Assembly (NCBI GenBank): GCA_034382075.1
Contig: JAXMOZ010000010.1
Span: 1 to 56,888, forward strand
From: JAEULH01 sp034382075
GTDB lineage: Bacteria; Pseudomonadota; Alphaproteobacteria; Rhodospirillales; Defluviicoccaceae
Direction of reading: 5' to 3'
Length of the DNA: 56,888 bases
The notes under the pieces are model-generated. The model was not told where the DNA came from, did not search any database, and saw only the letters and a program-made list of their open reading frames with translations. Every line of letters begins with the position of its first letter. Within the stretch, counting starts at the first letter, position 1. The position numbers and the translations under genes are program-made. Below, one piece after another: positions 47,273-56,641 of this stretch.

Positions 47273-47926
47273 ATGGAGCTACGGTCACGGCAGCATGGGC
47301 GAACGATAGGCGGCTACGCCGCCATCGTGGCGGCCCGGGCTTTGACCGCGGGCAAGCTGCAGCGAGAACCGACGGTGACCAACGAGGAGCTGTGCGGGCT
47401 GGTTGAGGCCGTTGCGGCGCGCCGCGATCGCGACGCCTTCGCTCGCCTGTTCAAACACTTTGCGCCCCGGCTGAAGGGCTTTGGGCTCCGGCGAGGAACC
47501 GACGCGGCCTCTTCGGAAGAGTTGGCGCAGGAGACCATGCTGACCGTCTGGCGCAAGGCCGAAACCTTCGACCCGAACCGGGCGACGGTGTCGACCTGGA
47601 TCTTCACCATCGTCAGGAACAAGCGAATCGACCTGTTCCGGCGCGAGGGCCACCCTGAGGCCGATCTGGCCGAAGCGGCGGAAAAAGCCTACGAGGGCCC
47701 GGCGGCCGACGACGAGGTCGACCGGGTTCGCTCGAGCGAGACGTTGCGCGCGGCCTTGCGGGTTCTTCCTGTCGAACAGTTCGACGTGTTGCAAAAAGCG
47801 TTCTTCGAAGACAAGTCGCACAGCGTCATTGCTGCCGAACTCGGACTACCGCTAGGAACCGTGAAGTCGCGGATCCGACTCGCGCTGGCGCGTTTGCGCG
47901 GCGCGCTGCCGGAGGATAGCCAATGA
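47273..47926 (+). CDS. rpoE: ECF sigma factor, RpoE/ECF11 type
   Basis: A sigma-70 family extracytoplasmic-function sigma factor of about 217 residues as called. Region 2 spans DAFARLFKHFAPRLKGF through EELAQETMLTVWRKAETFDP and STWIFTIVRNKRIDLFRRE. Region 4 carries the helix-turn-helix SVIAAELGLPLGTVKSRIRLAL. It pairs with ChrR, whose gene overlaps its stop by four bases (ATGA), so the anti-sigma is translationally coupled. The start is uncertain: ATG at 47273 has agagg in front, GTG at 47258 lies too close to the predicted transcription start, and GTG at 47375 would give the commoner family length (183). In Rhodobacter this system answers singlet oxygen. Confidence 0.88.
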   Translation: MELRSRQHGRTIGGYAAIVAARALTAGKLQREPTVTNEELCGLVEAVAARRDRDAFARLFKHFAPRLKGFGLRRGTDAASSEELAQETMLTVWRKAETFDPNRATVSTWIFTIVRNKRIDLFRREGHPEADLAEAAEKAYEGPAADDEVDRVRSSETLRAALRVLPVEQFDVLQKAFFEDKSHSVIAAELGLPLGTVKSRIRLALARLRGALPEDSQ

Positions 47927-48585
47927 TCAAGCACCACCCCGAAACGGAAATTCTTCTCGACTATGCCGCCGGCGCGCTGGCGGAAGGACCGGCGCTGGCC
48001 GTGGCGACGCACGCGGCAATGTGCCCCGAGTGCGCAGGCCAGGTCGGAATGCTGGAGGCGCTGGGCGGCGCTCTGCTCGAGCAGGCGACCCCTGAGCCCG
48101 TGGGCGACGCCCTGCTGGAACAGACCCTGGCGATGCTGGACGAGCCGGAGCCGGCACGGGCCGCTCCCCTTCCGGTCGATGCCGCGAGTGCTGCGCAAAT
48201 CCCCGAGCCGCTGCTGCGATATATCGGCCGCGGCCTGGCACATCTCGCCTGGCGCCGGGTCGGCGGGATCGTCTCGGCGGTCGAGGAGGTGCGCCTGCCG
48301 GTTGCGGCTAAGCACGTCAAGGTGTCGTTGATGCGGCTGAAGGCCGGCAGCCTCATGCCGAGGCATACCCACCGCGGCAACGAGTACACCCTGGTGCTGG
48401 CAGGCGGGTTCAGCGACGGCGGCAACCAGTACGGCCCCGGCGACTTCACCGCCAAGGATCCGTCGGACACCCACCAGCCGGTGGTCGACGACGACGGCGA
48501 GTGCCTCTGCCTCGTGGTTCTCGACGCGCCGCTCCGGCTCACCGGAGCCATGGGCAAGCTCATCAACCCGTTCTTGCGCATCTGA
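47923..48585 (+). CDS. chrR: ChrR family zinc anti-sigma factor
   Basis: A 220-residue anti-sigma factor. The N-terminal ZAS domain has the zinc ligands His4 or His5, His30, Cys34 and Cys37 (ATHAAMCPEC). The C-terminal cupin domain carries the second metal site: His148, His150, Glu154 and His184, in PRHTHRGNEY and SDTHQPV. In Rhodobacter the cupin part is needed for release of RpoE on singlet oxygen. All ligands are intact, so a full sensor is expected here. It overlaps the sigma gene by four bases and is followed after 28 bases by the DUF6134-like gene. Confidence 0.93.
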   Translation: MIKHHPETEILLDYAAGALAEGPALAVATHAAMCPECAGQVGMLEALGGALLEQATPEPVGDALLEQTLAMLDEPEPARAAPLPVDAASAAQIPEPLLRYIGRGLAHLAWRRVGGIVSAVEEVRLPVAAKHVKVSLMRLKAGSLMPRHTHRGNEYTLVLAGGFSDGGNQYGPGDFTAKDPSDTHQPVVDDDGECLCLVVLDAPLRLTGAMGKLINPFLRI

Positions 48586-48613
48586 AGCGGCGTCCGCCGC
48601 GGAGGTTCTGGCG

Positions 48614-49390
48614 ATGCAGCGGTGGCGAGACGAGATCCGGATGACGAGAGGAGCGATCAAGGGCGGCGCGGCCGGCGCGGCGTTTATCGGGCTCGCCGTG
48701 ACGCTCGCCGCTCCGCCGGCGGCGGCGACGACGCTGACCGGATCGCAGGCATGCGCGGTCACTCCCGCCGCCGATCCGCAACGGCTCTACGGCGACCAGA
48801 TCCGCTTCGACGTCCGCCGCAACGGCGACTTGGTCGGCAGCCACACGGTGTCCTTTACCCGGGACGGCGATCGTCTGCAGACGTCGACGCGGTTCGAGGT
48901 CGCGGTCGACGTGTTGTTCATCACCGCCTACCGCTACGTCTACGCTTCGGAAGCGACCTGGAGCGGCGCCTGCCTGGAGGCGCTGACCGCAACGACCGAC
49001 GACAACGGCAAGGAGAGCGCCGTCCGCGTCAGCCGCAGCGGCCAGGGGCTTCTCGTGTCCGGGCCGCAAGGCACGGCCAGCGCGGCGCGTGCGACCCTGC
49101 CGACCGAGCACTGGGCCTACGCCGTCGTCGGCGACGACGCGGTGATCAACACCATCACCGGCCGCGTCAACCGGGTCGACATTTCCCCGGCCGCCAGCGA
49201 GACGGTGACGCTGGCCGACGGCCGCGCCGTCACTGCCCGGCGGTACGTGTACAGCGGCGAGCTCGACAACGAGGTCTGGTACGACGCCGAGGGCCGGTGG
49301 GTGAAGATGCGCTTTCCGGCCAAGGACGGATCCAGCATCGAGTACGTCTGCGTGACCTGCGGCATCGACCGCGTCTCCTCGCGCTCCTGA
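48614..49390 (+). CDS. Exported DUF6134-like protein
   Basis: A 258-residue protein with a signal peptide (basic start, hydrophobic core, cleavage near AAA-TTL, about 40). The mature part is beta-rich: YGDQIRFDVRRNGDLVGSHTVSF and TSTRFEVAVDVLFITAYRYVYA resemble the DUF6134 group, formerly compared with DUF3108 periplasmic proteins. Function unknown. Three Cys are seen in the mature chain plus one CVTC pair at the C-terminus (VCVTCG), possibly metal- or redox-active. The ATG at 48614 has ggagg eight bases upstream. It follows chrR by 28 bases and precedes an SDR gene by 16, so it is probably transcribed from the sigma promoter. Confidence 0.8.
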   Translation: MQRWRDEIRMTRGAIKGGAAGAAFIGLAVTLAAPPAAATTLTGSQACAVTPAADPQRLYGDQIRFDVRRNGDLVGSHTVSFTRDGDRLQTSTRFEVAVDVLFITAYRYVYASEATWSGACLEALTATTDDNGKESAVRVSRSGQGLLVSGPQGTASAARATLPTEHWAYAVVGDDAVINTITGRVNRVDISPAASETVTLADGRAVTARRYVYSGELDNEVWYDAEGRWVKMRFPAKDGSSIEYVCVTCGIDRVSSRS

Positions 49391-49406
49391 ACCCGGCTTC
49401 CCTGCG

Positions 49407-50195
49407 ATGACGCTCGTGTGGTGCACCGGCGCCGGCAAGGGGATCGGCCGGGCGGTGGTCAAACGCCTCGTCCAGGACGGCGCCAGGGTCGCCGCAAGCG
49501 CGCGCACCCGCGCCGACCTGGAGAGCCTGGCTTCGGAAACCGCCGGTGCGGCCAAGCCCTACCCGCTGGACGTGACCGACGAGGCGGCGGTGCGGGACGC
49601 CGCCCGGGCGATCGAGGCGGACATGGGCCCGCTCGATCTCGTCATCCTCAACGCCGGCACCCACACTCCGCTCACCGCCGCGCGGTTCGACGTCGCCACC
49701 GTCCGCCGGATCATGGAGACCAACTTCATGGGCACGGTGAACCCGTTGGCCGCCGTGCTGCCCCGCTTCATCGAACGCCGCCGAGGCCACATCGCCGTCG
49801 TCGCCTCCATCGCCGGCTACCGCGGCCTGCCTTCGGCCTCGGCCTACGGCGCCAGCAAGTCGGCGCTGATCACGATGTGCGAGGCGCTGAAGCCCGAACT
49901 CGACCACTACGGGGTCAAGCTCACGCTCATCAATCCGGGCTTCGTCAAGACGCCGCTCACCGACCGCAACACCTTCGAGATGCCGTTCCTCATGGACGTC
50001 GACGCCGCCGCCCGGCGCATCGTCGCGGGGCTGAAGTCGAAGCGCTTCGAGGTGACCTTTCCCAAGCGCTTCACCTGGGGCCTGAAAATCGCCCGCTGTC
50101 TGCCCTACTCGCTCTACTTCGCGCTGACCCGCGGCATCGGCGAGCGCCTCATCGAAAGCGAGACGGAGCGCTCCCGGCCCCCGTCCCTGCCTTAA
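49407..50195 (+). CDS. Short-chain dehydrogenase/reductase
   Basis: A 262-residue NAD(P)-dependent SDR. The cofactor motif is TGAGKGIG (about 7-14), NAG occurs at about residues 91-93, and the catalytic triad appears as Ser in VASIAGY, then Tyr and Lys in SAYGASK. The PGFVKTPLTD segment after it is typical. The last 40 residues (FTWGLKIARCLPYSLYFALT) are amphipathic or hydrophobic and may bind the membrane or a lipid substrate. The SDR gene starts 16 bases after the DUF6134-like gene. SDR genes are reported near RpoE-ChrR in some alphaproteobacteria, so a role in repairing oxidised lipids is a reasonable guess. Confidence 0.9.
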   Translation: MTLVWCTGAGKGIGRAVVKRLVQDGARVAASARTRADLESLASETAGAAKPYPLDVTDEAAVRDAARAIEADMGPLDLVILNAGTHTPLTAARFDVATVRRIMETNFMGTVNPLAAVLPRFIERRRGHIAVVASIAGYRGLPSASAYGASKSALITMCEALKPELDHYGVKLTLINPGFVKTPLTDRNTFEMPFLMDVDAAARRIVAGLKSKRFEVTFPKRFTWGLKIARCLPYSLYFALTRGIGERLIESETERSRPPSLP

Positions 50196-50288
50196 AAGGC
50201 CGGCAGTAACATCTGCTCCACGGCTCGAAGGCCGCGAGGAGGCCGAGCCGAGGCGTCGCGGTGCAATCGTGACGCTCCGGCCGCAGCG

Positions 50289-51029
50289 TCACTCGCCGCC
50301 GGCGGGCGACGGCGGGGCGACCGCGCCCTTGGGCGAGCCCGTACCGTCGGCTCTGGGGCGCGCCGTAAGCGCCCGCTTCTTCTCCGCGGCCTTGGCCGCC
50401 GCGCGTTTCAGCCAGACGGCGTGGCGGCGGGCGCTGCGGGCGCGCCTGCGGCGGTGGACGTAGCGCAGCGTGCACCAGTAGGCGGCCCAGGCCGCGCCGA
50501 TGGCCCAGGGGACGCAGCCGATCAGCATCGGCACCCCCTGGTCGTGGGCGATGAAGGCGATCGAGGCGTAGAGCGTCTCGATGACGCCATCGTGCTCGGC
50601 CAGCAACACCCGCCACTTGTCGACGAAATGCGCGTAGCCGCGGGCGCCGTGCAGCTCACCGGTGAGCAGCTTGCCGGTGAGGTAGAACAGGTAGTAAGTC
50701 GGCCACATCGTGAAGATGTTGGTGGCCCAGGTCCAGGCGGCGCCGATCAGCAGGTTGAAGTCCAGCCGCTGGAACCGGCGGGCGACCAACCACGTCATCA
50801 ACACCAGGTACATCTGGATCCCGATGAGCGGCGTGAACGCCCAGAAGATCCCGACCATCACCGCCCGCGCCGTGTATTCCGGCGGATGCGGGCTGCGCTT
50901 GAGCGGCACGATCAGCTTGAAGTGGACCAGGCGCGAGAGGCGCTGGATGAACGAGAACTGGCGGCGCAAGCCCGGCAACCTCCGCTGCGGTGCCCCTTTG
51001 CCGTCATCCGGATGCGAGGCTGACGCCAT
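50289..51029 (-). CDS. DUF2062 domain membrane protein
   Basis: A 246-residue protein with the DUF2062 domain: the segment PPEYTARAVMVGIFWAFTPLIGIQ (given as a landmark around residues 50-72) and then NLLIGAAWTWATNIFTMWPTYY. It has about three or four transmembrane helices and a Lys/Arg/Ala-rich C-terminal tail. The function is unknown; family members sometimes accompany glycosyltransferases. The frame remains open far upstream, but that part is only a shadow of the opposite-strand MFS gene; the ATG at 51029 fits the domain. It is divergent from the MFS gene with 42 bases between. Confidence 0.8.
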   Translation of the reverse strand: MASASHPDDGKGAPQRRLPGLRRQFSFIQRLSRLVHFKLIVPLKRSPHPPEYTARAVMVGIFWAFTPLIGIQMYLVLMTWLVARRFQRLDFNLLIGAAWTWATNIFTMWPTYYLFYLTGKLLTGELHGARGYAHFVDKWRVLLAEHDGVIETLYASIAFIAHDQGVPMLIGCVPWAIGAAWAAYWCTLRYVHRRRRARSARRHAVWLKRAAAKAAEKKRALTARPRADGTGSPKGAVAPPSPAGGE

Positions 51030-51071
51030 TCTAGCGTTCACCAGACCGGCCGGCCATCTCCGCGCGAAGGT

Positions 51072-52340
51072 ATGGCCCGGCGGGCGCAGTTGCCAGCCAT
51101 GAGCGGCGGCTCGCTGAGCCCCGGGCTGGCAGCGCGGATCCTGGCGCCGTTCGCCTTCGGCTACTTCCTCTCCTACCTGTTTCGCACCGTCAACGCCGTC
51201 ATCGCCCCGGACCTGACCCGGGAACTCGGGCTCGGCGCGGACGCCCTGGGGCTGCTGACCAGCGCCTACCTGCTGGCGTTTGCCGCGGCGCAGCTGCCTT
51301 TGGGCATCCTTCTCGACCGGATCGGGCCGAGGCGGACGGAAGCCGCCCTGCTGCTGGTGGCCGCCGCCGGCGCAATGCTTTTTGCCGTCGCCGACGGCCT
51401 CGGGATGCTGTTCACCGGCCGGGTGCTGATCGGGCTCGGCGTCTCCGCCTGCCTGATGGCCGGGTTCAAGGCCTGCGTCGATTGGTTTCCCCGCGAACGG
51501 CTGCCGTTCGTCAACGGCATCCAGATGGCAGCGGGCGGGCTCGGCGCCATGGCGGCGACGGCGCCGGTCGAGGTCATGGCCGGGTCCATCGGCTGGCGCA
51601 GCGTGTTCCTCGTGCTGGCCGCCCTCTGCGTTCTGGCGGCGGCCTCGATCTACGTCGTCGTTCCGCGCGAGCGCGAGGACGGCCATGCCTCGCGGCTGTC
51701 CTTGACGGCCAGCCTCGCCGGCGTCGGTCGGGTGTTGACCAGCCCGCTGTTCTGGCGGGTGGCGCCGCTCACCGTGGTCTCCGAGGCCTCGTTTATGGCG
51801 ATCGTCGGGCTGTGGGCCGGGCCGTGGCTGCGCGACGTCGGCGGCCACGAGCGGGTGGTGGCGGCGGAGTTGCTGCTGGCGGTCGCCGCGGCGATGGTCG
51901 CGGGCTTCCTGCTCATGGGCTTTGCCGCCGACCGCCTCGCCAGGTTCGGCGTCTCCTCGCTGCAGGTGGCGGTCGCCGGGATGAGCCTGTTCGCAGCGAC
52001 GCTCGCGGCCATCGTCGCCACCGCCAGCGGCGCGCCGGTCCTGTGGCTTGCCTTCGGTTTTTTCGGCACCGCGGGGATCCTGCCCTATGCGGCGCTGTCC
52101 CAGCGCTTTCCCGCCGCCCTGGCCGGGCGGCTGAACACCACGCTGAACGTTTTGGTGTTCACCATGGGCTTCGCCGCGCAGTGGGGCATGGGCGCGATCA
52201 TCGCGCTGTGGCCGCAGGACGCGCGGGGCGGCTACGCGCTCGAGGGCTACCGCGCCGCCTTCGCGGTCATGCTGAGCCTGCAAGTGCTGGGGCTGGCGTG
52301 GTTCGCCGGCTATCGCGGCCGGCGTGTTCCGCAAGGCTGA
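51072..52340 (+). CDS. MFS transporter
   Basis: A 422-residue major facilitator superfamily protein with about twelve transmembrane helices. The loop 2-3 signature is LGILLDRIGPRRTE, and helix 4/5 contains VLIGLGVSACLMAGFK. An Arg/Glu-rich loop (VPREREDGHASR) divides the two halves. The pattern resembles nitrate/sugar-phosphate-like MFS groups of unassigned substrate, so no ligand is proposed. An in-frame ATG nine codons downstream (51099, MSGGSL) is an equally good start. The 3' end overlaps the convergent Ntn hydrolase gene by 74 bases. Confidence 0.87.
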   Translation: MARRAQLPAMSGGSLSPGLAARILAPFAFGYFLSYLFRTVNAVIAPDLTRELGLGADALGLLTSAYLLAFAAAQLPLGILLDRIGPRRTEAALLLVAAAGAMLFAVADGLGMLFTGRVLIGLGVSACLMAGFKACVDWFPRERLPFVNGIQMAAGGLGAMAATAPVEVMAGSIGWRSVFLVLAALCVLAAASIYVVVPREREDGHASRLSLTASLAGVGRVLTSPLFWRVAPLTVVSEASFMAIVGLWAGPWLRDVGGHERVVAAELLLAVAAAMVAGFLLMGFAADRLARFGVSSLQVAVAGMSLFAATLAAIVATASGAPVLWLAFGFFGTAGILPYAALSQRFPAALAGRLNTTLNVLVFTMGFAAQWGMGAIIALWPQDARGGYALEGYRAAFAVMLSLQVLGLAWFAGYRGRRVPQG

Positions 52341-53337
52341 AGACCTGCGTCGCCGGCCGGCTCTGCTCGTAGCCGATCACCGCGAGCTCGCACGTCGTCG
52401 CATTGGCGACGGCGGCGAGCCTGGTCGTCGGGTTCAGGATCGGCGGGCGGACCCAGTCGAAGCTGTCGACGCCGGTACGGTGCAGAAGCTTTCCCATCCG
52501 CTCGCGCCGGCCGTGGCTGTCGGCGCCGCGGTGATGGCCGGGGATGGACAGCGCCAGCCAGTGGTTGGCGATGGCCGCCGGCTGCGGATGGACGGCGGCG
52601 CGGGCCTCGCTGCGCTCGACCACGCAGCCCTCGTCGCCGCCGGCCCCGGCGAGGATGAAGAACGCCGGGATGCACAGCGGCGTTTCGATCAGCCGGCGGC
52701 GAGCCTCGGCGTAGCTCCCGGCGGTGTCGCAGATCGAGCGCGCCAGGTGCGACGGCGGCAGCCCGAGGCCGCGCCAGACGCCGGTGCGGTTCATCACCCA
52801 GTCCAGCCAGCAGGCGCCGCTGATCCGGCGCATCGGCGGCTGGTTGATGGCGATGGAGAAGCGGCCGGGCGCCATGGCGGTGAGCACGCCGATGTAGCCC
52901 GGCCAGCTCACCGTGTAGTAGGGGCCAGCGCCGCCGTCCTGGCGGACGATGATGGCGTTGCGCCCGATCTCCTCCATCGGCCAGTCGAGCGTGCGCAGCA
53001 TCCGGCTGCCGGTGCCCTCCGGGTCGGCGGCGACGCCGCTGGTGCAGGCCCACTCGTAGGAGAGGTTCAGGAGCAACGCCCCCGGCAGGCCGATGTGGGC
53101 GGCGACCGCGGCGAGCTCGTGGGCGTAAGGGTTGCGGCTGCGGGCGATCCACTGCCGGCTGGCGCGGTCGCCGAGGCTCAGCACCAGCCGGCCGTAGCGC
53201 CGGCGGGCGGCGGCCAGCAGCGCCGCCAGCCGCTCGGGCTCGGACCGCAGCAGGGTCAGCGGCCCGCCGGCAACCGCGTCGATCAGCGGGATCTCCGGAA
53301 GACCGCCGCTTCCGCCCGACGCCTCCCTCTGCTCCAT
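52267..53337 (-). CDS. Ntn hydrolase of the acid ceramidase / N-acylethanolamine amidase-like family
   Basis: A protein of about 356 residues resembling acid ceramidase, NAAA and conjugated bile acid hydrolases. The probable nucleophile is the Cys in YEWACTSG, 98 residues from the chosen start, exposed after self-cleavage. Downstream are GSRMLRTLDWPMEE and TVSWPGYIGVLTAMAPGRFS, matching the family's RNLDF and GY.G.LT..RPG.FS patterns, and INQPPMR. Such enzymes cleave amide-linked fatty acyl groups. The start is either ATG 53337 or an in-frame TTG at 53367; neither has a strong ribosome binding site. The end overlaps the MFS gene by 74 bases. No signal peptide was seen, so it is probably cytoplasmic. 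Confidence 0.72.
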   Translation of the reverse strand: MEQREASGGSGGLPEIPLIDAVAGGPLTLLRSEPERLAALLAAARRRYGRLVLSLGDRASRQWIARSRNPYAHELAAVAAHIGLPGALLLNLSYEWACTSGVAADPEGTGSRMLRTLDWPMEEIGRNAIIVRQDGGAGPYYTVSWPGYIGVLTAMAPGRFSIAINQPPMRRISGACWLDWVMNRTGVWRGLGLPPSHLARSICDTAGSYAEARRRLIETPLCIPAFFILAGAGGDEGCVVERSEARAAVHPQPAAIANHWLALSIPGHHRGADSHGRRERMGKLLHRTGVDSFDWVRPPILNPTTRLAAVANATTCELAVIGYEQSRPATQVFSLAEHAGRDSRRTTPAPALAGSA

Positions 53338-53453
53338 GCCCAGGGCCAAGTCCGCACCGTCCGCCAAATTGCTTAACCTTCGCTGATTTGGTTGCTATTG
53401 GGTCGCCGCACCAGCCGCCGCTTCCTTCCCACTGACCCTCGAGGCGCCCGTCC

Positions 53454-54752
<1,299 letters not shown>

Positions 54753-54761
54753 GGCGGCAGA

Positions 54762-56339
54762 ATGAACAAACAGGAGACACTTGATCTTTGGGAGCAAGGA
54801 CCCGCGACCTGGAACGAGTGGGCGCAGGAGATGCTCGACAGGCCGGACAGGGACACCGAGCCGTGGATGAGAGAAGCTACAGCTGATTTTACTAAACATA
54901 AATTCGCTTACCAGACTCGCTTCTATGGGGTTCTGTTCCCAGGCCCCGCGCGCTTCGAGTCATGTACATTTTCAAGCCTATGCTCTTTTGTGTCAGCCAA
55001 TTTCCATGATCAAGCCGTCTTTTCTGGTGCCATATTTCATGATAGCTCTTCATTCGTACTTGCTACGTTCGTTGGCCATGTTAGTCTCGATATGTGCACA
55101 TTTCACTGCGATGCTGTGTTTGATAACGCCAAAATCAGAAGCATGTTAACCATGTACAAGACAAGCTTTCTTTCGGAGGCTTCGTTCAGAAGAGCGGGGT
55201 TCGGCTTTGCTAGTTTTCAGAAAGTTCGGTTCTGCGGCCAAACCCTTTTCGAAGATTCGCGTTTTCGGAAGACTGCCATATTCGATAGCAGCACCTTCTT
55301 CCGTGAAGCTAAATTCCGACGGTCCCGATTCCGACGTTCCGTCCTGTTTAATGCTACGTTCCAAGAGGCAGCTAGTTTCGCAGAGGCTACTTTCGGTGGC
55401 GGTACGCGCTTTCACGGCAGTACGTTCTGCAAAGAAGCTGACTTTAATGCTGCCAAGAGCGAGGGCACCTTCGACATGGCCGGCGCCACGTTCCATGAGG
55501 TTCCAAACTTCATCCAGGCGACGTTCGCGGAAGCGCCGAGGCTGGACAACGTTGTCATTCAGCGCAGGGGGCGGGTGCCAGGACAGGATGGTGTCCGGCG
55601 GGACGATATAGACGATGATCTGCCGGCGCGATGGCGGGCTCTGAAGAGACTTGCTCTGCAAGGTCACGACCACATTCGTGAGCAGGAGTACTTCGCGGAA
55701 GAGGTGAAAGCGCTGCGGGGCAACCCCGACAAGCCGCTGCCGAACCCGCTCAATTGGTTTAAGAGAAACTCGCACGGGTTGCGACAGCCCGTTTGGCCCG
55801 GCGGTGGCCGGTATTGGCTCGGGCAGTTCTACCAGTGCCTATCGAACTTTGGGCGTTCGGCGGCGCGGCCTGTTTTTTGGTGGATGGTCTTGTACTCTGG
55901 TTCCGCTTACTTCTACCTCAGGCAGCACTTCGCGGCCTCGGCCGAGACGGGTACCGCGTACGTCAGCGGAGCGGGCGAGTGGCTGTGGTCGCATGCTGTG
56001 CAGCATTTTCTTCGTGTAGCCGCCTCGTCCGAGTCCCACAGCGACGCGGCGCTCTTCCCGAGCTGCATTAAAGGCGAGGGAAACCCTGTTTGGGATGCGC
56101 TTGGACTTTCCCTCAACAAGGCTCTGCCGCTATCCGGCATCGGCTCGCCGGAGAAACTGAACCAGATCTATGCCTGCCTTTACGGCATCCACGGCGGCGG
56201 CAGAGGCGCGTTGCCGGAGCGCTTTACCCCCGTCATCCCCGACCTCGTGTACTACCTGGGCATGGTCCAGACGCTGTTCTCGCTCGTGTTGATCTTCCTG
56301 TTCCTGCTCGCCCTGCGGAACCACTTTCGCATCCGGTAG
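54762..56339 (+). CDS. Pentapeptide-repeat membrane protein
   Basis: A 525-residue protein. Residues about 50-270 contain tandem five-residue repeats centred on Phe (units like A-x-F and S-x-F; for example ATFQEAASFAEATFGGGTRF), expected to form a right-handed quadrilateral beta-helix. A linker (about 275-350) leads to a hydrophobic helix (VFWWMVLYSGSAYFYL, about 365-382), and a second helix lies at the C-terminus (LGMVQTLFSLVLIFLFLLAL). The first third has clearly lower GC than its neighbours, with many A/T codons, and suggests transfer. The function is unknown; it may be a membrane-tethered scaffold. It begins nine bases after purB, without a strong ribosome binding site. Confidence 0.82.
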   Translation: MNKQETLDLWEQGPATWNEWAQEMLDRPDRDTEPWMREATADFTKHKFAYQTRFYGVLFPGPARFESCTFSSLCSFVSANFHDQAVFSGAIFHDSSSFVLATFVGHVSLDMCTFHCDAVFDNAKIRSMLTMYKTSFLSEASFRRAGFGFASFQKVRFCGQTLFEDSRFRKTAIFDSSTFFREAKFRRSRFRRSVLFNATFQEAASFAEATFGGGTRFHGSTFCKEADFNAAKSEGTFDMAGATFHEVPNFIQATFAEAPRLDNVVIQRRGRVPGQDGVRRDDIDDDLPARWRALKRLALQGHDHIREQEYFAEEVKALRGNPDKPLPNPLNWFKRNSHGLRQPVWPGGGRYWLGQFYQCLSNFGRSAARPVFWWMVLYSGSAYFYLRQHFAASAETGTAYVSGAGEWLWSHAVQHFLRVAASSESHSDAALFPSCIKGEGNPVWDALGLSLNKALPLSGIGSPEKLNQIYACLYGIHGGGRGALPERFTPVIPDLVYYLGMVQTLFSLVLIFLFLLALRNHFRIR

Positions 56340-56390
56340 AGTAAAAAAGCCCAGTGTGCATTCAGATTAATGAGAGCAAAGAAACGTTGT

Positions 56391-56473
56391 CATTGCGAGG
56401 AGGCGAATGCCGACGAAGCAATCCAGTGCACCCTCGTAGGGGATCACCACGCCGCTTCGCGGCTCGCGATGAC
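56391..56473 (+). repeat. Dispersed palindromic repeat, copy 3 of 3
   Basis: This 83-base copy begins cattgcgaggagg, includes cgaagcaatccag and ends gcggctcgcgatgac, like the copies at 113-194 and 6008-6089. It lies 51 bases after the pentapeptide-repeat gene and just before an inverted relative of the 200-base element. Confidence 0.85.
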
Positions 56474-56510
56474 TTTCTTCTACAGCCGACCGCATCAATC
56501 TGATTGCAAC

Positions 56511-56641
56511 GTCATGGCCGTACTTGTTCCGGCCATCCACTTCTTGATGGACCCCCGGAACAATTCCGGGGGTGACGAGTAATGAGAAACGTTGACGACG
56601 CTGCTTGCGGGTCCTGCTGCGTCAACCTGATCACAACCTGC
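56511..56641 (-). repeat. Inverted relative of the 200-base tandem element
   Basis: Read on the minus strand this stretch matches the unit at 41641-41840: a tggccg hairpin, the gtcc and cccccgg hairpin, then cgagta and the gtcaacctgatcacaacct segment. Divergence is moderate and there are small length differences. It shows that the element is dispersed and occurs in both orientations. Confidence 0.7.
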
